From contig ML660201.1 of assembly GCA_007570785.1 (NCBI GenBank), positions 32,053,840 through 32,117,839 of the forward strand: a stretch of DNA of 64,000 nt, in the 5' to 3' direction. Position numbers and translations under genes: made by a program. The notes under the pieces were generated by a model, which was not told the origin of the DNA, did no database searches, and saw only the letters and a list, made by a program, of their open reading frames with translations. Positions 20,851 to 32,850 of the stretch are shown here, in pieces (position 1 is the first letter of the stretch; each line of letters begins with the position of its first letter). This DNA comes from Antilocapra americana (taxonomy: Eukaryota; Chordata; Mammalia; Artiodactyla; Antilocapridae).

Positions 20851-22235
20851 CCTTACAGACTTGTAAATATTCTATGAGATGTTTTATACACTAAGACTCA
20901 AATGATGGTGTATATGTTTTTTGCATGTAGCTCAGCACTCACCCCTGGTCTTATAAGTGGGGACCTCTGGCTGCCTTCAGAACTCAAATTCTTAAAACAG
21001 CACTGCAGTGCAGAACCTTCTGACTTTGTAGGAGTGGACATCTTAATTATGTAACTTAAAATAAAATATTGATATTTTCCCTGCAGTGCAGTTTTGGCTG
21101 CAACTGGGTTTTATCTGAAGACAAGCCCATCATCTTGGCCTAGGCCCCTGGGCATCTGACCTTTTCCTAGTGGCTCTGAGAAGAGCCTAGTGATTTAGGG
21201 AGGGGTTTTCTGTGGGCACTTCAGCCTGAGATTGGCTTGGAATTCAGTTCCCACCTGCTGCTTATCTCTGGGGCTGAACTTGGGCAGGCTCCCTGATCCT
21301 TATCTTGTGCAGGATATTCCTACACAGGTGCAGCTTCCAGAATGAAGGCAGATCCCTGTTCTGTTATCTCTCTCCTCACTGTCACACACTTCAGTGTGTT
21401 CCTGTCCTGGACAGAGGTTGGGAGACGCTTGGGTACTTTCCACTGTGCATTCATAAAGGGAATAAGTGCCAAACAAGCTATAAAAATGATGGTATATTTT
21501 AAATATTTATGCCTAATAAATTTGTGCTTTTAATGCATACCTAATATGCCATGTGGAGTTACTACCATTATTATATGGTTATGGTTTCATAAAAAATATT
21601 AATTACTGGTGTCTTAGAGGATGTGTGGTCTGGTAATGGGGCTCATGTGTAAAGTTGTATTGACAGTGATGTAATTTCATTCCTGTTAGTAGATTATAGT
21701 CATGTATATATATCTAAACTCACTATGAAACAATGCTGCAAGACTAAATTTGAAGCTCCCTGTGACTAAGAGACCCTGGAACTAAGAGTTTGCAAAAGCC
21801 TTCATGATAGTCTTGGGAGGGCACAGTCTAGCCTATAAAATTTTTAAAAAAGAAAAAAAGTTTTTTAACAGTGAGGAGCATGGCTGTTTTAATGCATGGG
21901 GTTTCTTAGAGAAGAAGAAAAATCCAAGCTACCTCATAAAGGAGAACTGGTTTGCTTTCTGACATAAATATTTGCTTCTTTTTCTTTCTAATGTAGACTT
22001 ATTATTTATTTCTCTCCTCTTGCTTTCTGCTTCAATAACTCCTGATTTATGGACCATTGTTTACTCGAGTTCCCCTTTGAAGTTGTGAAAATTAAACGAA
22101 GTTCTTTTATCCCAATAATGCAGAGTACAGCGTGGTTCTCCGAGGTCTCTGTGAAGTGACTTTAAAACAACTGGTGAGCATGGCAACTCTGGGCTTTTCT
22201 GTCTTTTAAAATTTACTTAAAGAATTTGGATTAAG
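20851..22235. other. unique DNA, no gene recognised
   Basis: About 1.4 kb. 21110-21340 is somewhat GC-rich but has no recognisable exon. Two overlapping plus-strand frames at 21305-21533 have no known domain. Confidence 0.45.
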
Positions 22236-22385
22236 AGAATTGGAATGAACGGGACTTCCCTGGCAGTCCAGTGGTTAAGACTCCATGCTTTCAGTGCAGG
22301 GAGCATTGGCTCAATGCCTGGTCAGGGAATTAAGACCCTGCATGCCAGTGTGGCACAGCTAAAAAAAGAAAAAAGAAAGAATTGG
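22236..22385 (+). mobile_element. CHR-type SINE with 8-bp TSD
   Basis: Plus-strand copy: GGGACTTCCCTGGCAGTCCAGTGGTTAAGACTCC, GTCAGGGAATTAAGACCCTGCATGCC and an A-rich tail. AGAATTGG at 22236-22243 recurs at 22378-22385. Confidence 0.88.
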
Positions 22386-22639
22386 CACTAACAACGAGAT
22401 TTAGATAGCATGATTTCAAATTTGAATGCTTTTCTCTAAGTACATTTTCTTTTTACATAAATATTATGTTTAAAAAAAAATCAAATTGAAGGGTTTGGTG
22501 GCCAGTCCTTTAAATAAATCATTTATCTGTCCCTCCCGTGTTCTTTTCTTCCTCCCAATTATCCTCTCATTATTCCCTCATGCCCGCATCTTTCCATCAC
22601 TCAGCATTCCTAGAATGGATAGAAACATTAATTGGGAGC

Positions 22640-22845
22640 AGCTACTTTCTTGGGTAACTTTGCCAGGTTACTTAACCTTTCTGTGTCTCAGTTTTCCAGA
22701 TTTGTAAATAGGAATAGTGATATTACAGCCTCAGATGATAACTACCATAAGTACAGTGTATAAATTAGTGGGAGGTTTAAATGAGTTAATGCATCTAATG
22801 TACCTGGCACCCAGGAAGTACTAAGTACATTGTCATTAATATTAC
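22640..22845 (+). repeat. MIR
   Basis: Good plus-strand match: TTACTTAACCTTTCTGTGTCTCAGTTTTCC, GTAAATAGGAATAGTGATATTACAGCCTCA, TTTAAATGAGTTAATGCATCTAATGTACCTGGCACCCAGGAAGTACTAAG. Confidence 0.85.
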
Positions 22846-23162
22846 TTTTCTGATGTTATTATTGGTCATCATTATCATCATTCTTTAATTCACCTGCTCT
22901 CTCATTCGTCCAGTATGAGCTGAATGCCTCCTTAGAAGGCAGTGTGTTAGTGGTTAATGGAAAAATGTGGTTTTGCGTTCGTGGATGCTTGAACCTAATA
23001 TTTATTTTTTTTTAAAAAAGTTGTGTTTATACCAGTGTGGGAATGCTTAATGGAATTGTCATGGCCAATCTGCATGTTTATATCGTTCCCCCCTTTAAAT
23101 ATATAAATATAATAGACCATTATATGTTTTTCAAAAGATAATGCCATTTTATTCTGAGATTG

Positions 23163-23380
23163 GGGACTTCTCTGGTGGCTCAGATGGTAAAGAATCTGCC
23201 TGTAATGCCGGAGACCAGAGTTTGATCCCTGGGTCAGGAAGATCCCCTGGAGAAGGGGATGGCTTTCCACTCCAGTATTCCTACCTGGAGAATTCCATGG
23301 ACAGAGGAGCCTGGTGGGCTACAGTCCATGGGATTGCAAAGAGTTGGATATGATTGGGCACCTAAGACTTTTTTTTTTTC
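23163..23380 (+). mobile_element. Bov-tA SINE, full length
   Basis: Plus-strand copy: GGGACTTCTCTGGTGGCTCAGATGGTAAAGAATCTGCC, tRNA B-box area, then TCCAGTATTCCTACCTGGAGAATTCC, GGGATTGCAAAGAGTTGGATATGATTGGGC. A T run (23369-23380) follows instead of an A tail. Confidence 0.93.
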
Positions 23381-25374
23381 AAATTAATATTATGGAGAGG
23401 AGATTATACTTTTGTTTTGCTTTGGAGTAATTTTTAAGTTCTACCCAAGTCCAGTTCTTTGTAACAGTCCTTGCAACCCACTTTTGGTACTGATGGCAAA
23501 CCCATTTCCTCAGTTATTAACTATGTGTGTGAGCCTTTTGTAAGGCTGTTAGCCTCTCGAGTTCCATGATGAATTAGATAGCCATTCTCTTACTCTGAGC
23601 ATGTAACTAGAAGCATGCTGAGTACTGGATGGAGTTCACAGAGTTTCAGGGACATGTGAGAGAAGTTGTTCTTTACATCACCTGTATAGGGAGTGGCAAG
23701 TCAAGGACTTGGCAGAAGATAGCATTTAAACTGAGACCTTGTTCTTGACTTTGGCCTTTTCTGAGAAGGGCCAAAATGATCACAGTGGCCTATTTGGTAG
23801 CCTGATTATTTTTGTCATATTCAAGGATATTGTCAATGGCTGATTGGAGCTAGTTGGTAAGTCAGTATTTATCCTCTTTCTTCATTGGAAATGTGTGTGA
23901 TAAATAATTGGGAAAAGTTTGAAATGTCTATCTATCTGTCTTAATCTCACTGAAAATTCTTATCACATTCTGAAAAGTTCAATGGGATTGAAGGTCATGG
24001 AAGGGAGTACAGGAATGTATAAAGGAATGAATAAAGGAATTAATTATTGTATAAAGGAGTGAATCCCATGCCTTTCCCCCTGGTACTTTGAGAGGCTAAA
24101 ATAAACTTCATTTCCAGGATTGGATTGTTTATTTACTAGCCACCTTTTTGGAGGAAATGTCATATTGTCTCAGAACAATGGGACTATGATTTCAGACAGT
24201 GATTTGGGATAGACCCAATTTGGCTCAAGTTTTTTGCATCTGTGAGTTCAGGTGAAAAGGCTAGTGGCATTGCCGAAAATCAAAGAGAACTGAAAATGGA
24301 AAACTAAAACAAAATAGTGTCCATTCTGAATCTATACTGTGTCTCAGTTTAGAACCATTAGTCAAGAAGGATGTATTACATGCTGCAGATTTCTGCCGTA
24401 GTTGATAGATTTCTGCCTTTCACTGGCTTTTGGATAATCAACTCAAGGGTAAGCGTTTAGGATTGGAGTAGCAAATGGGTTAAGTCTATGTGGTCATCGT
24501 TTCCCCAAGCCCATGACAGACACAGCTGATCAATTTTGGCACCTTTTCCCACCAAACATAGTTGTGGTTGCAGTTAATTGTTAGATTATTAGAATTGGCA
24601 CATGAAATGAAACTATGTGTTATTCATGATAATATGACATTTTTTTTCTATTGATGTGTCCTAGATTTTACCCATATTAAATTAATGTAGAAAAAAAAGA
24701 TCAACTTACCTTAGAAGAAGAGTCAATAATTGCAGAGATCCTTAGGTTCAATTGAAGACATAGGTTCTATAAATACGTTTACAACCTATCCTAATTTTAT
24801 CCATGGATGACTTGAGGTGTGCAGCTGAATCAGGGCCAACCTCTACGCTCTACTAGTATAACTGTGTAATTAAGGTAAAGGGTTTGGAACAGGCCAGCCA
24901 GTTCTAAAATTAGCTCTTGTTTTGATGTTCCCCAGGTGCAAATGCATATATCTCAGATCCTTTCACCCTTGATTTCATTTTCTAAGGCATGTGCATGGCC
25001 TTACCAAGGTTGGAGCAAGTTTGGTTCTGGCTCAGATAAGGTAACTGAGGTTGTTTTTCTGTTGTGGTACGTAAATCATATTTGAAGTATCCATTGGAGT
25101 TGCAGAAGCTTAGATGCTTGTTTGTCTAAATATTCTTTTAAGGAGATGTCTTAAGTTGCTTGTGTTTAGCTTGTGATAGTCCAGCAGAAGCTATTTCAAG
25201 CTATTTTTGGGCTGATACGTTGAGGCTTATGTTGTATTCCTTGGTATCCTTTCCTTTAAGCGAAGGTAGGCAGTGCAGTGCAGAAAGGGGTTTCAAGCTT
25301 ACTTGTCAAGAGATACCAGTACAGCTACACATTCCCCTCTGGCTCCTTTAGGAGGGAAGCCCTTGGACTCCCTG
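23381..25374. other. unique DNA, no gene recognised
   Basis: About 2 kb without recognisable repeats or exons. A local near-repeat of TATAAAGGA-containing words occurs at 24015-24060. Confidence 0.5.
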
Positions 25375-25490
25375 CAGCCTTGGACAAGTTATATAACTTG
25401 TCTTCAGTAAAATGGAGATGATAACAATACCTGCCTCATAGGGTTGTTATGAGGATTAAATCAAATGACATAACAGAGATGAGTAAATCC
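25375..25490 (+). repeat. MIR fragment
   Basis: CTTGGACAAGTTATATAACTTGTCTTCAGTAAAATGGAGATGATAACAATACCTGCCTCATAGGGTTGTTATGAGGATTAAATC is the MIR core and 3' region. Confidence 0.88.
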
Positions 25491-25531
25491 ACTGACACAT
25501 GAAGCTTAAGATTTAAGCAGTTACTCCATAG

Positions 25532-25674
25532 AGTTGGGAAGATCCCTTGAAGAAGGAAATGGCAACCCACTCCAGTATTCTTGCCTAGGAAATCCTGTGG
25601 ACAGAGGAGCCTGTCAGGCTACAGTCCATGGGGTTGGAAGAGCGGGACATGACTTAATAACTAAACTACCACTA
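25532..25674 (+). mobile_element. Bov-tA SINE, 5'-truncated
   Basis: Begins at GAGTTGGGAAGATCCCTTGAAGAAGG and continues through the Bov-A body to GGGACATGACTTAATAACTAAACTACC. The tRNA-derived head is missing. Confidence 0.9.
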
Positions 25675-26724
25675 GAAGCACCTGAATGATGGAGTCCCCA
25701 GACACTGGAGTAATCAGTATGTCCTATTATTGCATAAAATATTCACTCATAAAGATCTCTTTTGGACCCCTTATCTCCAAGTGTATCAATGCAGCTGTTC
25801 TTTAGAGAATTGAAGCATAATTTCCAGTTCCAGGGAGAGACAAGATTCCGGAAGAGGCTTCAATTGTTATTCATATGTCCCTGAGTATTTTTTGTAGTAA
25901 AACAGAATTCTGCCATTCAGTTCCCTCAAGTGAGAGAGCTAAGAAAGAGTTCTATAAGCACGTCCCCAAAGAATCTAATCAGGGTTCCTTGGGGTTACTG
26001 GGTTACACTGCTTTGAGGAAAAATAGCACAGCCCTGAAGAGTACCAGTAGCTGAAACCACACATCCAATGAGCTTCCAGCCAAGTGCTCCTGAAGGAAAC
26101 CATAGTTAACTGCTAGGAAGGTTTTGTTGGATGGCATTTTGATTAAGCAGCAGGCTACTTAGTTCCCAGCCCTGGGGATGTGATGCCTTGAAGACAGAAA
26201 TACTGTAGTTCACATAGGAGCTAGAGGAGCAGCAAGGCCTTGTAGGCTGAGGTTGTGCCTTGTTTGAGAAATTACTGTAAAAAAAATTGGACTGGGTTTT
26301 TAATGTTCAATTCTTATTTATTGTTTCAGAGATTTTGAAGTCTCTGTAAGTTGACTGAGGCAGAAACAAAAAACAACAATACACGAAAACCTGGATGTTC
26401 TCTCTAAAACTCTTTTTTTTCTGGAATTAAAAAAAAAATGAGTGAGTTGAGTAGCTGTTTAGGCCCTTTGGATGAAGAAAGAGATGCTCTCTGGATACTT
26501 AAAATTGTTGCCCTGTGATTGAAGAAATTTATCGCTGAGTCACCCATGTTATATTATTTCAGATTGTACCTGGCAATGAAGAAGCTGAGTGCACTGGTGG
26601 AGGCTGGCAGTATTTGAGGTGATGGGGTAGGAGATGAATTAGCACCCTTCTTTTAACTCTTTTCTTCCCAGCATCCAGCAGTGAGTAGAATGCAGAAGGT
26701 CTCTGCTCTGACAGGAAGGCAGCA
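25675..26724. other. unique DNA, nothing recognised
   Basis: No supported gene or repeat. Two short A runs near 26280 and 26430. Confidence 0.5.
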
Positions 26725-26935
26725 GGATGTGATGGTTAAGAGTATGAATTCTGGATCCACACACTTCTGGATTTGAACCCTAGTTTTATCCCTGAGTAGC
26801 TGTGTGTTTAACCTCAGTGTGTTTCGTGTTCCTATTTGTGAAATGAGGATAAAAGTATTAGTTGCCTTATCTAGTTGTTGAGAGAACTAAGGTACTTAGA
26901 ATTATGCCTGGCAACCTAATGAATTTTTATATCCA
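26725..26935 (+). repeat. MIR
   Basis: Long plus-strand MIR match from GATGTGATGGTTAAGAGTATGAATTCTGGATCC through GGATTTGAACCCTAGTTTTATC, GTGAAATGAGGATAAAAGTATTAG, to GAATTATGCCTGGCAACCTAATG. Confidence 0.88.
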
Positions 26936-28090
26936 ACATCAGCCTTAGTTTTTTTTATCAACTGCTGTAATTATAGAGCTTGTTGCCTTATGTGTACCCA
27001 CATGACAGGCAATAGACATGTTAATGAGTAAATGCAGGCAAAAATAACAGCTAATAATAAGAGAGAATGGGATATGCAATATTAGTTCAATTGGTTGGGG
27101 AGGGAAGTTGATATCTGAGAAGTTGATACTTGAGACAGGACCTGGATTCTAAGGAGTCTACATTCTGATGATCTAGGGGAAGAAGGAGCAGCACCACCAA
27201 AGACCCTGAGACAGAAAAGAACCTAGTGAGCTTGAGGAAGACCTGCAAGACCAGTGTGACTCAAAGATGAGGTAGTGGCCATTTCACATTGAGCTTTGTA
27301 GACCTTGGAGGTAGACTTGGATTTTATTGTAAGGGTATTGTAAGGTGGGTGTCCAAATGAGCAGGATCTTGACCTGGTTTTGGAAAAGCTACTCTGGAAC
27401 CTATAGCAGAGCGTGCTCTTAGGATGGAGTCAAGTGAAGCTGCACACAGGTTGAAGATGACTATGACACTGGCAGTGATGTTGACAACCTTTGAAGCATA
27501 TCATTGCGTGGAGGAGAGGTCCACAAGGGTTAGAGTCTATGATGACCTCTGGTCTCCTTTCCAAGGCTGAGATGCTTGAAGCACAAATTAAGTGGAAGGA
27601 AACCCCATGCTACCACCATCTTTTATAAATAAGTATTGAACATCACTAAAAAGGGCCAAGGTTAACTATTTTAATTGACATTTAGGTTTCCTGAAATTAG
27701 AATTTGATTGATTGCTGGAGTGGTTTCCGTTTCTTATTAACTTGATGTATTCAAACGATTTCTGCTTGAAAATACCTGGAAGAGATACCACAGAGAATGA
27801 AGGTGTTTTTTGAAATGCCTTCTGCCTTTTTTGCTTCTAAACAAAGCGGTGTGAAAGTGTGTGATCTGAATTAGGGCAGGTAATAAAGCTTCTACCAATT
27901 TAATATTACAACTTCTAATGCCTTTTCTTGGTTTAATTGCCCTTTAAGCTAAGTGTATTTTGACTGATTCATGTATGTAATTGAGTTTGGTTCAAAAGAC
28001 TAACAGAATCAAATTTAAGAGTAATTAACTCTAGAACATGATCAAAAGTGTTTTACCGTCAATAAACTCAGTGGTGAGAAATGTCTTCTA
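26936..28090. other. unique DNA with possible old L2
   Basis: 27280-27480 has the style of an old L2 3' region (GAGCTTTGTAGACCTTGGAGGTAGACTTGG) but is too diverged to be sure. Remainder unique. Confidence 0.4.
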
Positions 28091-28500
28091 TATCTTTTTT
28101 TTTTTTTTTTAAAGAATTGAAGTATGTAGTTAGCTGATTTTTGGGTTAGTTTCAGGTGTACAGCAAAGTGACTCAGTCATACATACAGGCAGATATGTGT
28201 GTGTTTATATACATATGTATATATTTTTCTGGTTTTTTCCATTATAGATTATTATAAGACACTGAATTTAGCTCCCTTTGTTATAGTAGGCCTTTGTTTA
28301 TCTATTTTACATATAGTAGTGTGTATCTGTTACTCTGATACTTCTAATTTTTCACTCCCCCACTTTTCCCTTTTGGTAACCATAGTTTATTTTCTATGTC
28401 TGTGAGTATGTTTTCTGTTTTGTAAATAAGTTCATTTGTAACATTCTTTTTCAGTTCCACATTTAAGTAATATCATATATTATTTGTCTTTTTCTCTCTG
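28091..28500 (-). mobile_element. L1 3' end, reverse orientation
   Basis: A T run then AAAGAATTGAAGTATGTAGTTAGCTGATTTTTGGGTTAGTTTCAGGTGTACAGCAAAGTGACTC, followed by L1 3'UTR-like sequence including TTCCATTATAGATTATTATAAGAC and TTGGTAACCATAGTTTATTTTC. Non-coding remnant. Confidence 0.75.
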
Positions 28501-28780
28501 AGAGATCTGAAGAAAATTTTATGGTTACATTGTGCATGGCCTGTGTTTTAACCTTCCTCATTTTGTTTGAAGAATAGTCATAAACAATAATTTCCATTAT
28601 TTGAAGGTGTTGGTGATAATTCAGTTTACTTATAAATATCCTACTACTCAGCAGGTTTTACAGTATCATCTAGGGTCATATTTGGGCTGAACTGGAAGGG
28701 GCAGCAAGGGGTTACAACCCACACAATTGAGGTTACCAAATGCTTTTGGCTTTTTTGGCATTTGCAATACAACTTTGATG

Positions 28781-29008
28781 TATGTGTGTGTGTGTGCTTA
28801 GTTGCTCAGTTGCATCTGAATCTTAGCAACTCCATGGGCTGTAGGCCATGGGCTCCTCTGTTCATGGAAATTTTCCTGGCAAGAATACTGGAGTGGGCTG
28901 CCATGTCTTCCTCCAGGGGATCTTCCCGACCCAGGGACTGGACCCGCGTCTCTTGCGTCTTCTGCATTGGCAGGTGGATTCTTTACCACTGTGTCATCTG
29001 GGAACTCC
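28781..29008 (-). mobile_element. Bov-tA SINE with (TG)n tail
   Basis: (TG)n tail at 28781-28797, then reverse-oriented body with GTTGCTCAGTTGCATCTGAATC, AAGAATACTGGAGTGGGCTGCC and the tRNA end CACTGTGTCATCTGGGAACTCC. The 28501-28780 stretch on its left is unique. Confidence 0.93.
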
Positions 29009-30104
29009 AGAATATTGATGATATATTTTCAAAGGGCTGTTTTGAATGTACCACAATAGGAAGCAGCCATAAAGACTGTCCTTTGGGAGAGAGACCGTCT
29101 CCATCATTCAGCAATAAAATGGAGTTCAGCCTGGCGTTTGTTTCTTCTTAATTCCAGATCCAGAGGGGGAGGAAAAAAAAAAGGTTTAAAGTACTTTGTA
29201 TTAATGTATGCTGGCCACTGCCACCATCCTCTGGAAGCATTTAAAAAGAGGAAGAATGTGCCACATAAGGATACTCAGAGGCTTGATCCAGTCACGGAAG
29301 AAGAGCTCAAAAACAAGATTCAACATCTGTCAGTTATGACTTTATTTTAGTTCAAGTCTGAGTGACATCTGATTATAGACAAAGAAATAGAAGGAAGCTG
29401 GTGCAAAGCTTTTGGTGATGTAAAAACAGTCTTCCAATTCAGATTTGGGTAATAAGGCATTCTAGAAAAGTGTTTCCTTCTATTTTATACCTTACTTAAA
29501 ATGTAATTTGTTTACATTTGGCTCAAAATGACAGCTCGTTTTGTGGTCTAGATTGTTTCTTCATTTATATCTAACCTGTGTTCCACAGAGAGCGAGATGT
29601 AATTTTAGAGATTTGCCTTTTTGGCATTGATGTGTTTGCTGAGTTAAGTTTTGAATTTTTTGAGTGAAAACCACTATTGCCATGAGTTGAGAATTAGATA
29701 GCAGGAGTATTTCAGTCATTTTTGGATCAGGAAGAAAATTAAAGTTGACATTGCTCATAGATGGTTACTTTTTCCTCCTTATAGGTAATTCCCTTTTTGG
29801 TTTTCTAACATAATATGAATGCTTTGTATAAGCTTTTGCTACTCTACAAAAAGAAATCTGCCTCTGATGCTGTGCTACTTTGTCAGTGTCTGAGCTTGGC
29901 TCAGAGATTTAGAAGAGTTGATGATTTCAAACTTTACAGCCTTTAGAACGTCCCTCCATGATTCCAGGTATTCACACCGTTGTGCAGGACTGGCCTGTGT
30001 GACCCCTGGCAGAAGCGATGGTGCATCTTAAAAGCCTGCCTTCTTTCCTCAGCATTTTTTCTCTTTCCCTCTCTCTTGGGATCCCTCACTCTGGGGAAAT
30101 CCAC
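29009..30104. other. unique DNA with a short protein-like frame
   Basis: The plus frame at 29160-29350 stays open and reads as an ordinary charged protein (KKRKNVPHKDTQRLDPVTEE near the middle), with an acceptor-like CTTCTTAATTCCAG before it, but no donor or homologue I can name. It may be a relic exon, a retrocopy fragment or chance. The remainder to 30104 is unique. Confidence 0.3.
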
Positions 30105-30365
30105 ATTGTGAGCAACCCTGTGGAGAGGAACATGCAAACCGACATATGCACAAGCTTGGAAGAGTATCTCTAGACCCAGTCAAGCTGTAGATGACTGCAG
30201 TCCTATTAATGTTTTGACTCCAAGACTGTGAGACATCCTAACCCAGAACCACCCAACTAAGCCATTTCTGGTTTCCTGACCCACAGAAAATGTGAGATAA
30301 TAAAATATTGTTGTTTGAAGCCAGTGCATTTGGGGGTAATTTGTTATACACGAATAGAAAACAAA
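30105..30365 (+). mobile_element. MLT1-type LTR 3' part
   Basis: GACTCCAAGACTGTGAGACATCC, CCTGACCCACAGAAAATGTGAGATAATAAAATATTGTTGTTTGAAGCCAGTGCATTTGGGGGTAATTTGTTA is the typical MLT1 3' region with its polyadenylation signal. Confidence 0.8.
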
Positions 30366-30399
30366 TACAGTCTAGTAATATAAGATTGGTTAGTTTATC

Positions 30400-30490
30400 T
30401 ACCCATGCATCTACACATCCATTCATCCATCCATCCACCCACCCCACCCACCCATTCCACCTACTTTATCCATACATTTATCCATCCGTC
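30400..30490. repeat. (CATC)n/(CACC)n tetranucleotide-rich tract
   Basis: Imperfect tandem CATC units shading into CACC and back, 30417-30455 being the densest. Followed at 30495-30600 by an L2-like fragment (CAACAAATATTTGAGGACTTACTCTGTCC). Confidence 0.85.
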
Positions 30491-30771
30491 CAACTCTCTG
30501 CTTTCAACAAATATTTGAGGACTTACTCTGTCCTATGAACTGTATTCAATGATTAGAAATCTGAAGTGAATGCCACAATCAATGTTCTCAAGGAGTAAAA
30601 ATATCTAGTTTTCCTCATTAAATCAGAGTGGAATACTACCTTTCCACTTTCCTAGGATTAATTGTTTTTTAAAGTAGAATTAAATATGACTTTAAAAAGT
30701 GAATAAATTTTTAAAGGAAATTCTTGTTTTTCTTTCTTTTTTTATTCTTTATGGTACTCAAAACAGGTAAC

Positions 30772-31005
30772 AATAAACATTGCATGCAAAGTCAGTTTAG
30801 TCCTTTCCTACTTTGTGTGACCCCATGGACTGTAGTTTTCCAGGCTCCTATGTCCATGGGATTTCCCAGGCAAGAATCCTGAATGGGTTACTCTTTCCTC
30901 CTCCAGGGGATCTTTCTGACCCAGGGATTGAACCCTAGTCTTTACATCTCCTGCATTGGCACGCAGATTCTTTCAGTGTCACCTGGGAAGCCCATAATAA
31001 ACATT
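30772..31005 (-). mobile_element. Bov-tA SINE with 10-bp TSD
   Basis: Reverse-oriented, diverged but complete copy (30782-30995). AATAAACATT occurs at 30772-30781 and 30996-31005. The tRNA-derived end reads GTGTCACCTGGGAAGCCC. Confidence 0.93.
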
Positions 31006-31225
31006 ACTTTAAATCTTACTTGGTTTACATTATAAAAATGAATTTTAGATGAAATTAATGCAGAGTATATGGCATCAGTATTTATAAGTTGTATATAATG
31101 CTTTGATTGAATTCTTGATATTCATTGTTTATAGTTTTCCCCTGATTATATGAATGGGTCCAAAGATTAAAAAGTTACTAAGGAATTTCAGGAAGAAAAT
31201 GTGATTTGAACCAAATTAATGCATG

Positions 31226-31727
31226 GGTGTGTCATGCGAGTGTAGATGTCACGCGAGGGTATGTTCCTTGGTTCTTGTCTTGTCACAACAAAGATTTGGA
31301 GTGACAGACACTGAAATCCTCGGCGGTCCACAGCTCTGGGGTCTTGGACAGACTGTGTTATAGCTCTTAAATAAATCAGTGTTACAGCTCAGTGTTACAG
31401 CTCTATTTTATTTAGAAGATGATAGCAGGAGAATCCATCCTCGAAGTGTGAGGGCATGCCGATCCAAAGCCGTGAAGAGAAGAACACTGTGGGGGAGAGA
31501 GGGAGAGTCCATCTTCGAGTGTGGGGTGGGGGCTGAGAGAGAACGAGCGCTTTGGCTCCTCTTTTATATGTTTTTTTCTGCCCCCTCGCCCGGCCTTTGC
31601 AAATTGGGCTTAGATGGGGTGCTGTTCTACCTGAAGTTCTCACTCAGGTCCGCAGACCTTCCCTTCCTTGTCTTCTAGCCAACTCCATTTTGGACTCCTG
31701 TTTCCTATTCTAACTACCTAACAGGTG
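31226..31727 (-). mobile_element. solitary ERV LTR
   Basis: The segment 31230-31723 starts TGTC and ends AACA on the plus strand, the TG...CA form of a retroviral LTR, with GGTG at both edges as a possible 4-bp duplication (weak: short, and the right copy touches a SINE). On the minus strand there is a TATAAAA box at 31562-31568 and an AATAAA signal at 31407-31412 about 150 bases downstream, the U3-R arrangement. A 13-bp unit is tandemly duplicated at 31377-31402. No internal retroviral region lies on either side, so it is a solo LTR. It resembles ruminant ERV LTRs of the BTLTR group. Exact family not assigned. Confidence 0.72.
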
Positions 31728-31926
31728 CATGCTCTGTCATATCTGACTCTTTGAGACCCCATGGACTGCAGCCTGCCAGGCTCCCCTATCTATGGAATTC
31801 TCTAGACAAGAGTACTGGAGTGGGTTGTCATTTCTTCCTCCAGAGCATGGAAGATTCAGGGATCAAGCCTCTGTCTCCCACATTGACAGGCGGATCCTTT
31901 ACCACTGAGCCAACCTGGAAAGCTCC
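31726..31926 (-). mobile_element. Bov-tA SINE abutting the LTR
   Basis: Reverse-oriented copy from GTGCATGCTCTGTCATATCTGACTC to the tRNA end CCACTGAGCCAACCTGGAAAGCTCC. It starts within a few bases of the LTR edge, so one may have inserted at the end of the other. Confidence 0.92.
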
Positions 31927-31929
31927 AAT

Positions 31930-32120
31930 TAATACTTAATAATAATACTATTAATATTGATTGGAGTGCTTTCTCTATGGAAGATTCTGTGCTAATCAAT
32001 TTATTTACATATTTTCTGTTAGTCCTCAAAATGTATTATAATTATTATTCCTATTTTGTGGATATGAAACTAAGATTTAGAACAATTAATCACCACGGAG
32101 TCCAAAAATCAGTAAGGGTT
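31930..32120 (-). repeat. MIR
   Basis: Reverse-oriented MIR with GGAGTGCTTTCTCTATGGAAGATTCTGTGC, TTAGTCCTCAAAATG, TATTCCTATTTTGTGGATATGAAACTAAGATTTAG. 32121-32609 beyond it is unique, with a T run at 32260-32277. Confidence 0.75.
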
Positions 32121-32609
32121 GGAGGTGACTTTCAAGCTCAGGTCTCAAGATCTTCGCTACTCTGTTCCACATAGATGTATATGCTTGTTTACTGATACAC
32201 AGTCCATGCTACATGTTTCAGGAGTTTATAGTTTTTGCAGGACACCCTCAGTTGTCCTGTTTTTTTTTTTTTTTTTTCTTATGTGTAAGCAGAGCCCTTA
32301 AAGCATGATTTGGTCAAATTTGTATCAGAATATCCTGGAGGCTGTAATAGTCAGAACTGTAAATGGAGGTTTTTTTATTAAGTCCTGTGCAGCCTAAAGG
32401 AACTCTTCATGAAGATGCTGAAGTTGGGGGAAAAAAGAGAAAGAAACATAGCAGATTAGAGTTCTTATGAAAACCTGTCTCATTAAGTTTTTATCACTGT
32501 TAACAGAGGAGGCTGAGATGAGTTGACTAATGTCTCCTGGAGGAGGATAAGTCCCCCTACCTTTTGTCTTTAGAAAGCTGTGTTTGTCACCCACATGGAG
32601 GGCAGTGCA

Positions 32610-32850
32610 CTTGGGAAGGTGTTCTGAGATAAGGACTGGAATTAATTGGCCCTGGCTTTAATCCAAGCACCACTATTTACCAAGTATATGACTTAAGTCA
32701 GACGCCTAAGCATTTTTTAGCATATTTTCCCATATATAAAATTAGCATATATGTATATGCTAATTCCTATATATAAATATTAGCATACTATTATGTTGTT
32801 CTGAGGATTGAGTAAATGCATATATATATGTGTTTAATAAAGGTTGACTG
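32610..32850 (+). repeat. MIR with AT-rich inserts
   Basis: Plus-strand MIR features (TGACTTAAGTCAGACGCCTAAGC, TGTTGTTCTGAGGATTGAGTAAATGC) are separated by AT-rich expansion 32730-32800, including TTAGCATATA and its exact reverse complement separated by two bases (32742-32763). Confidence 0.55.
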
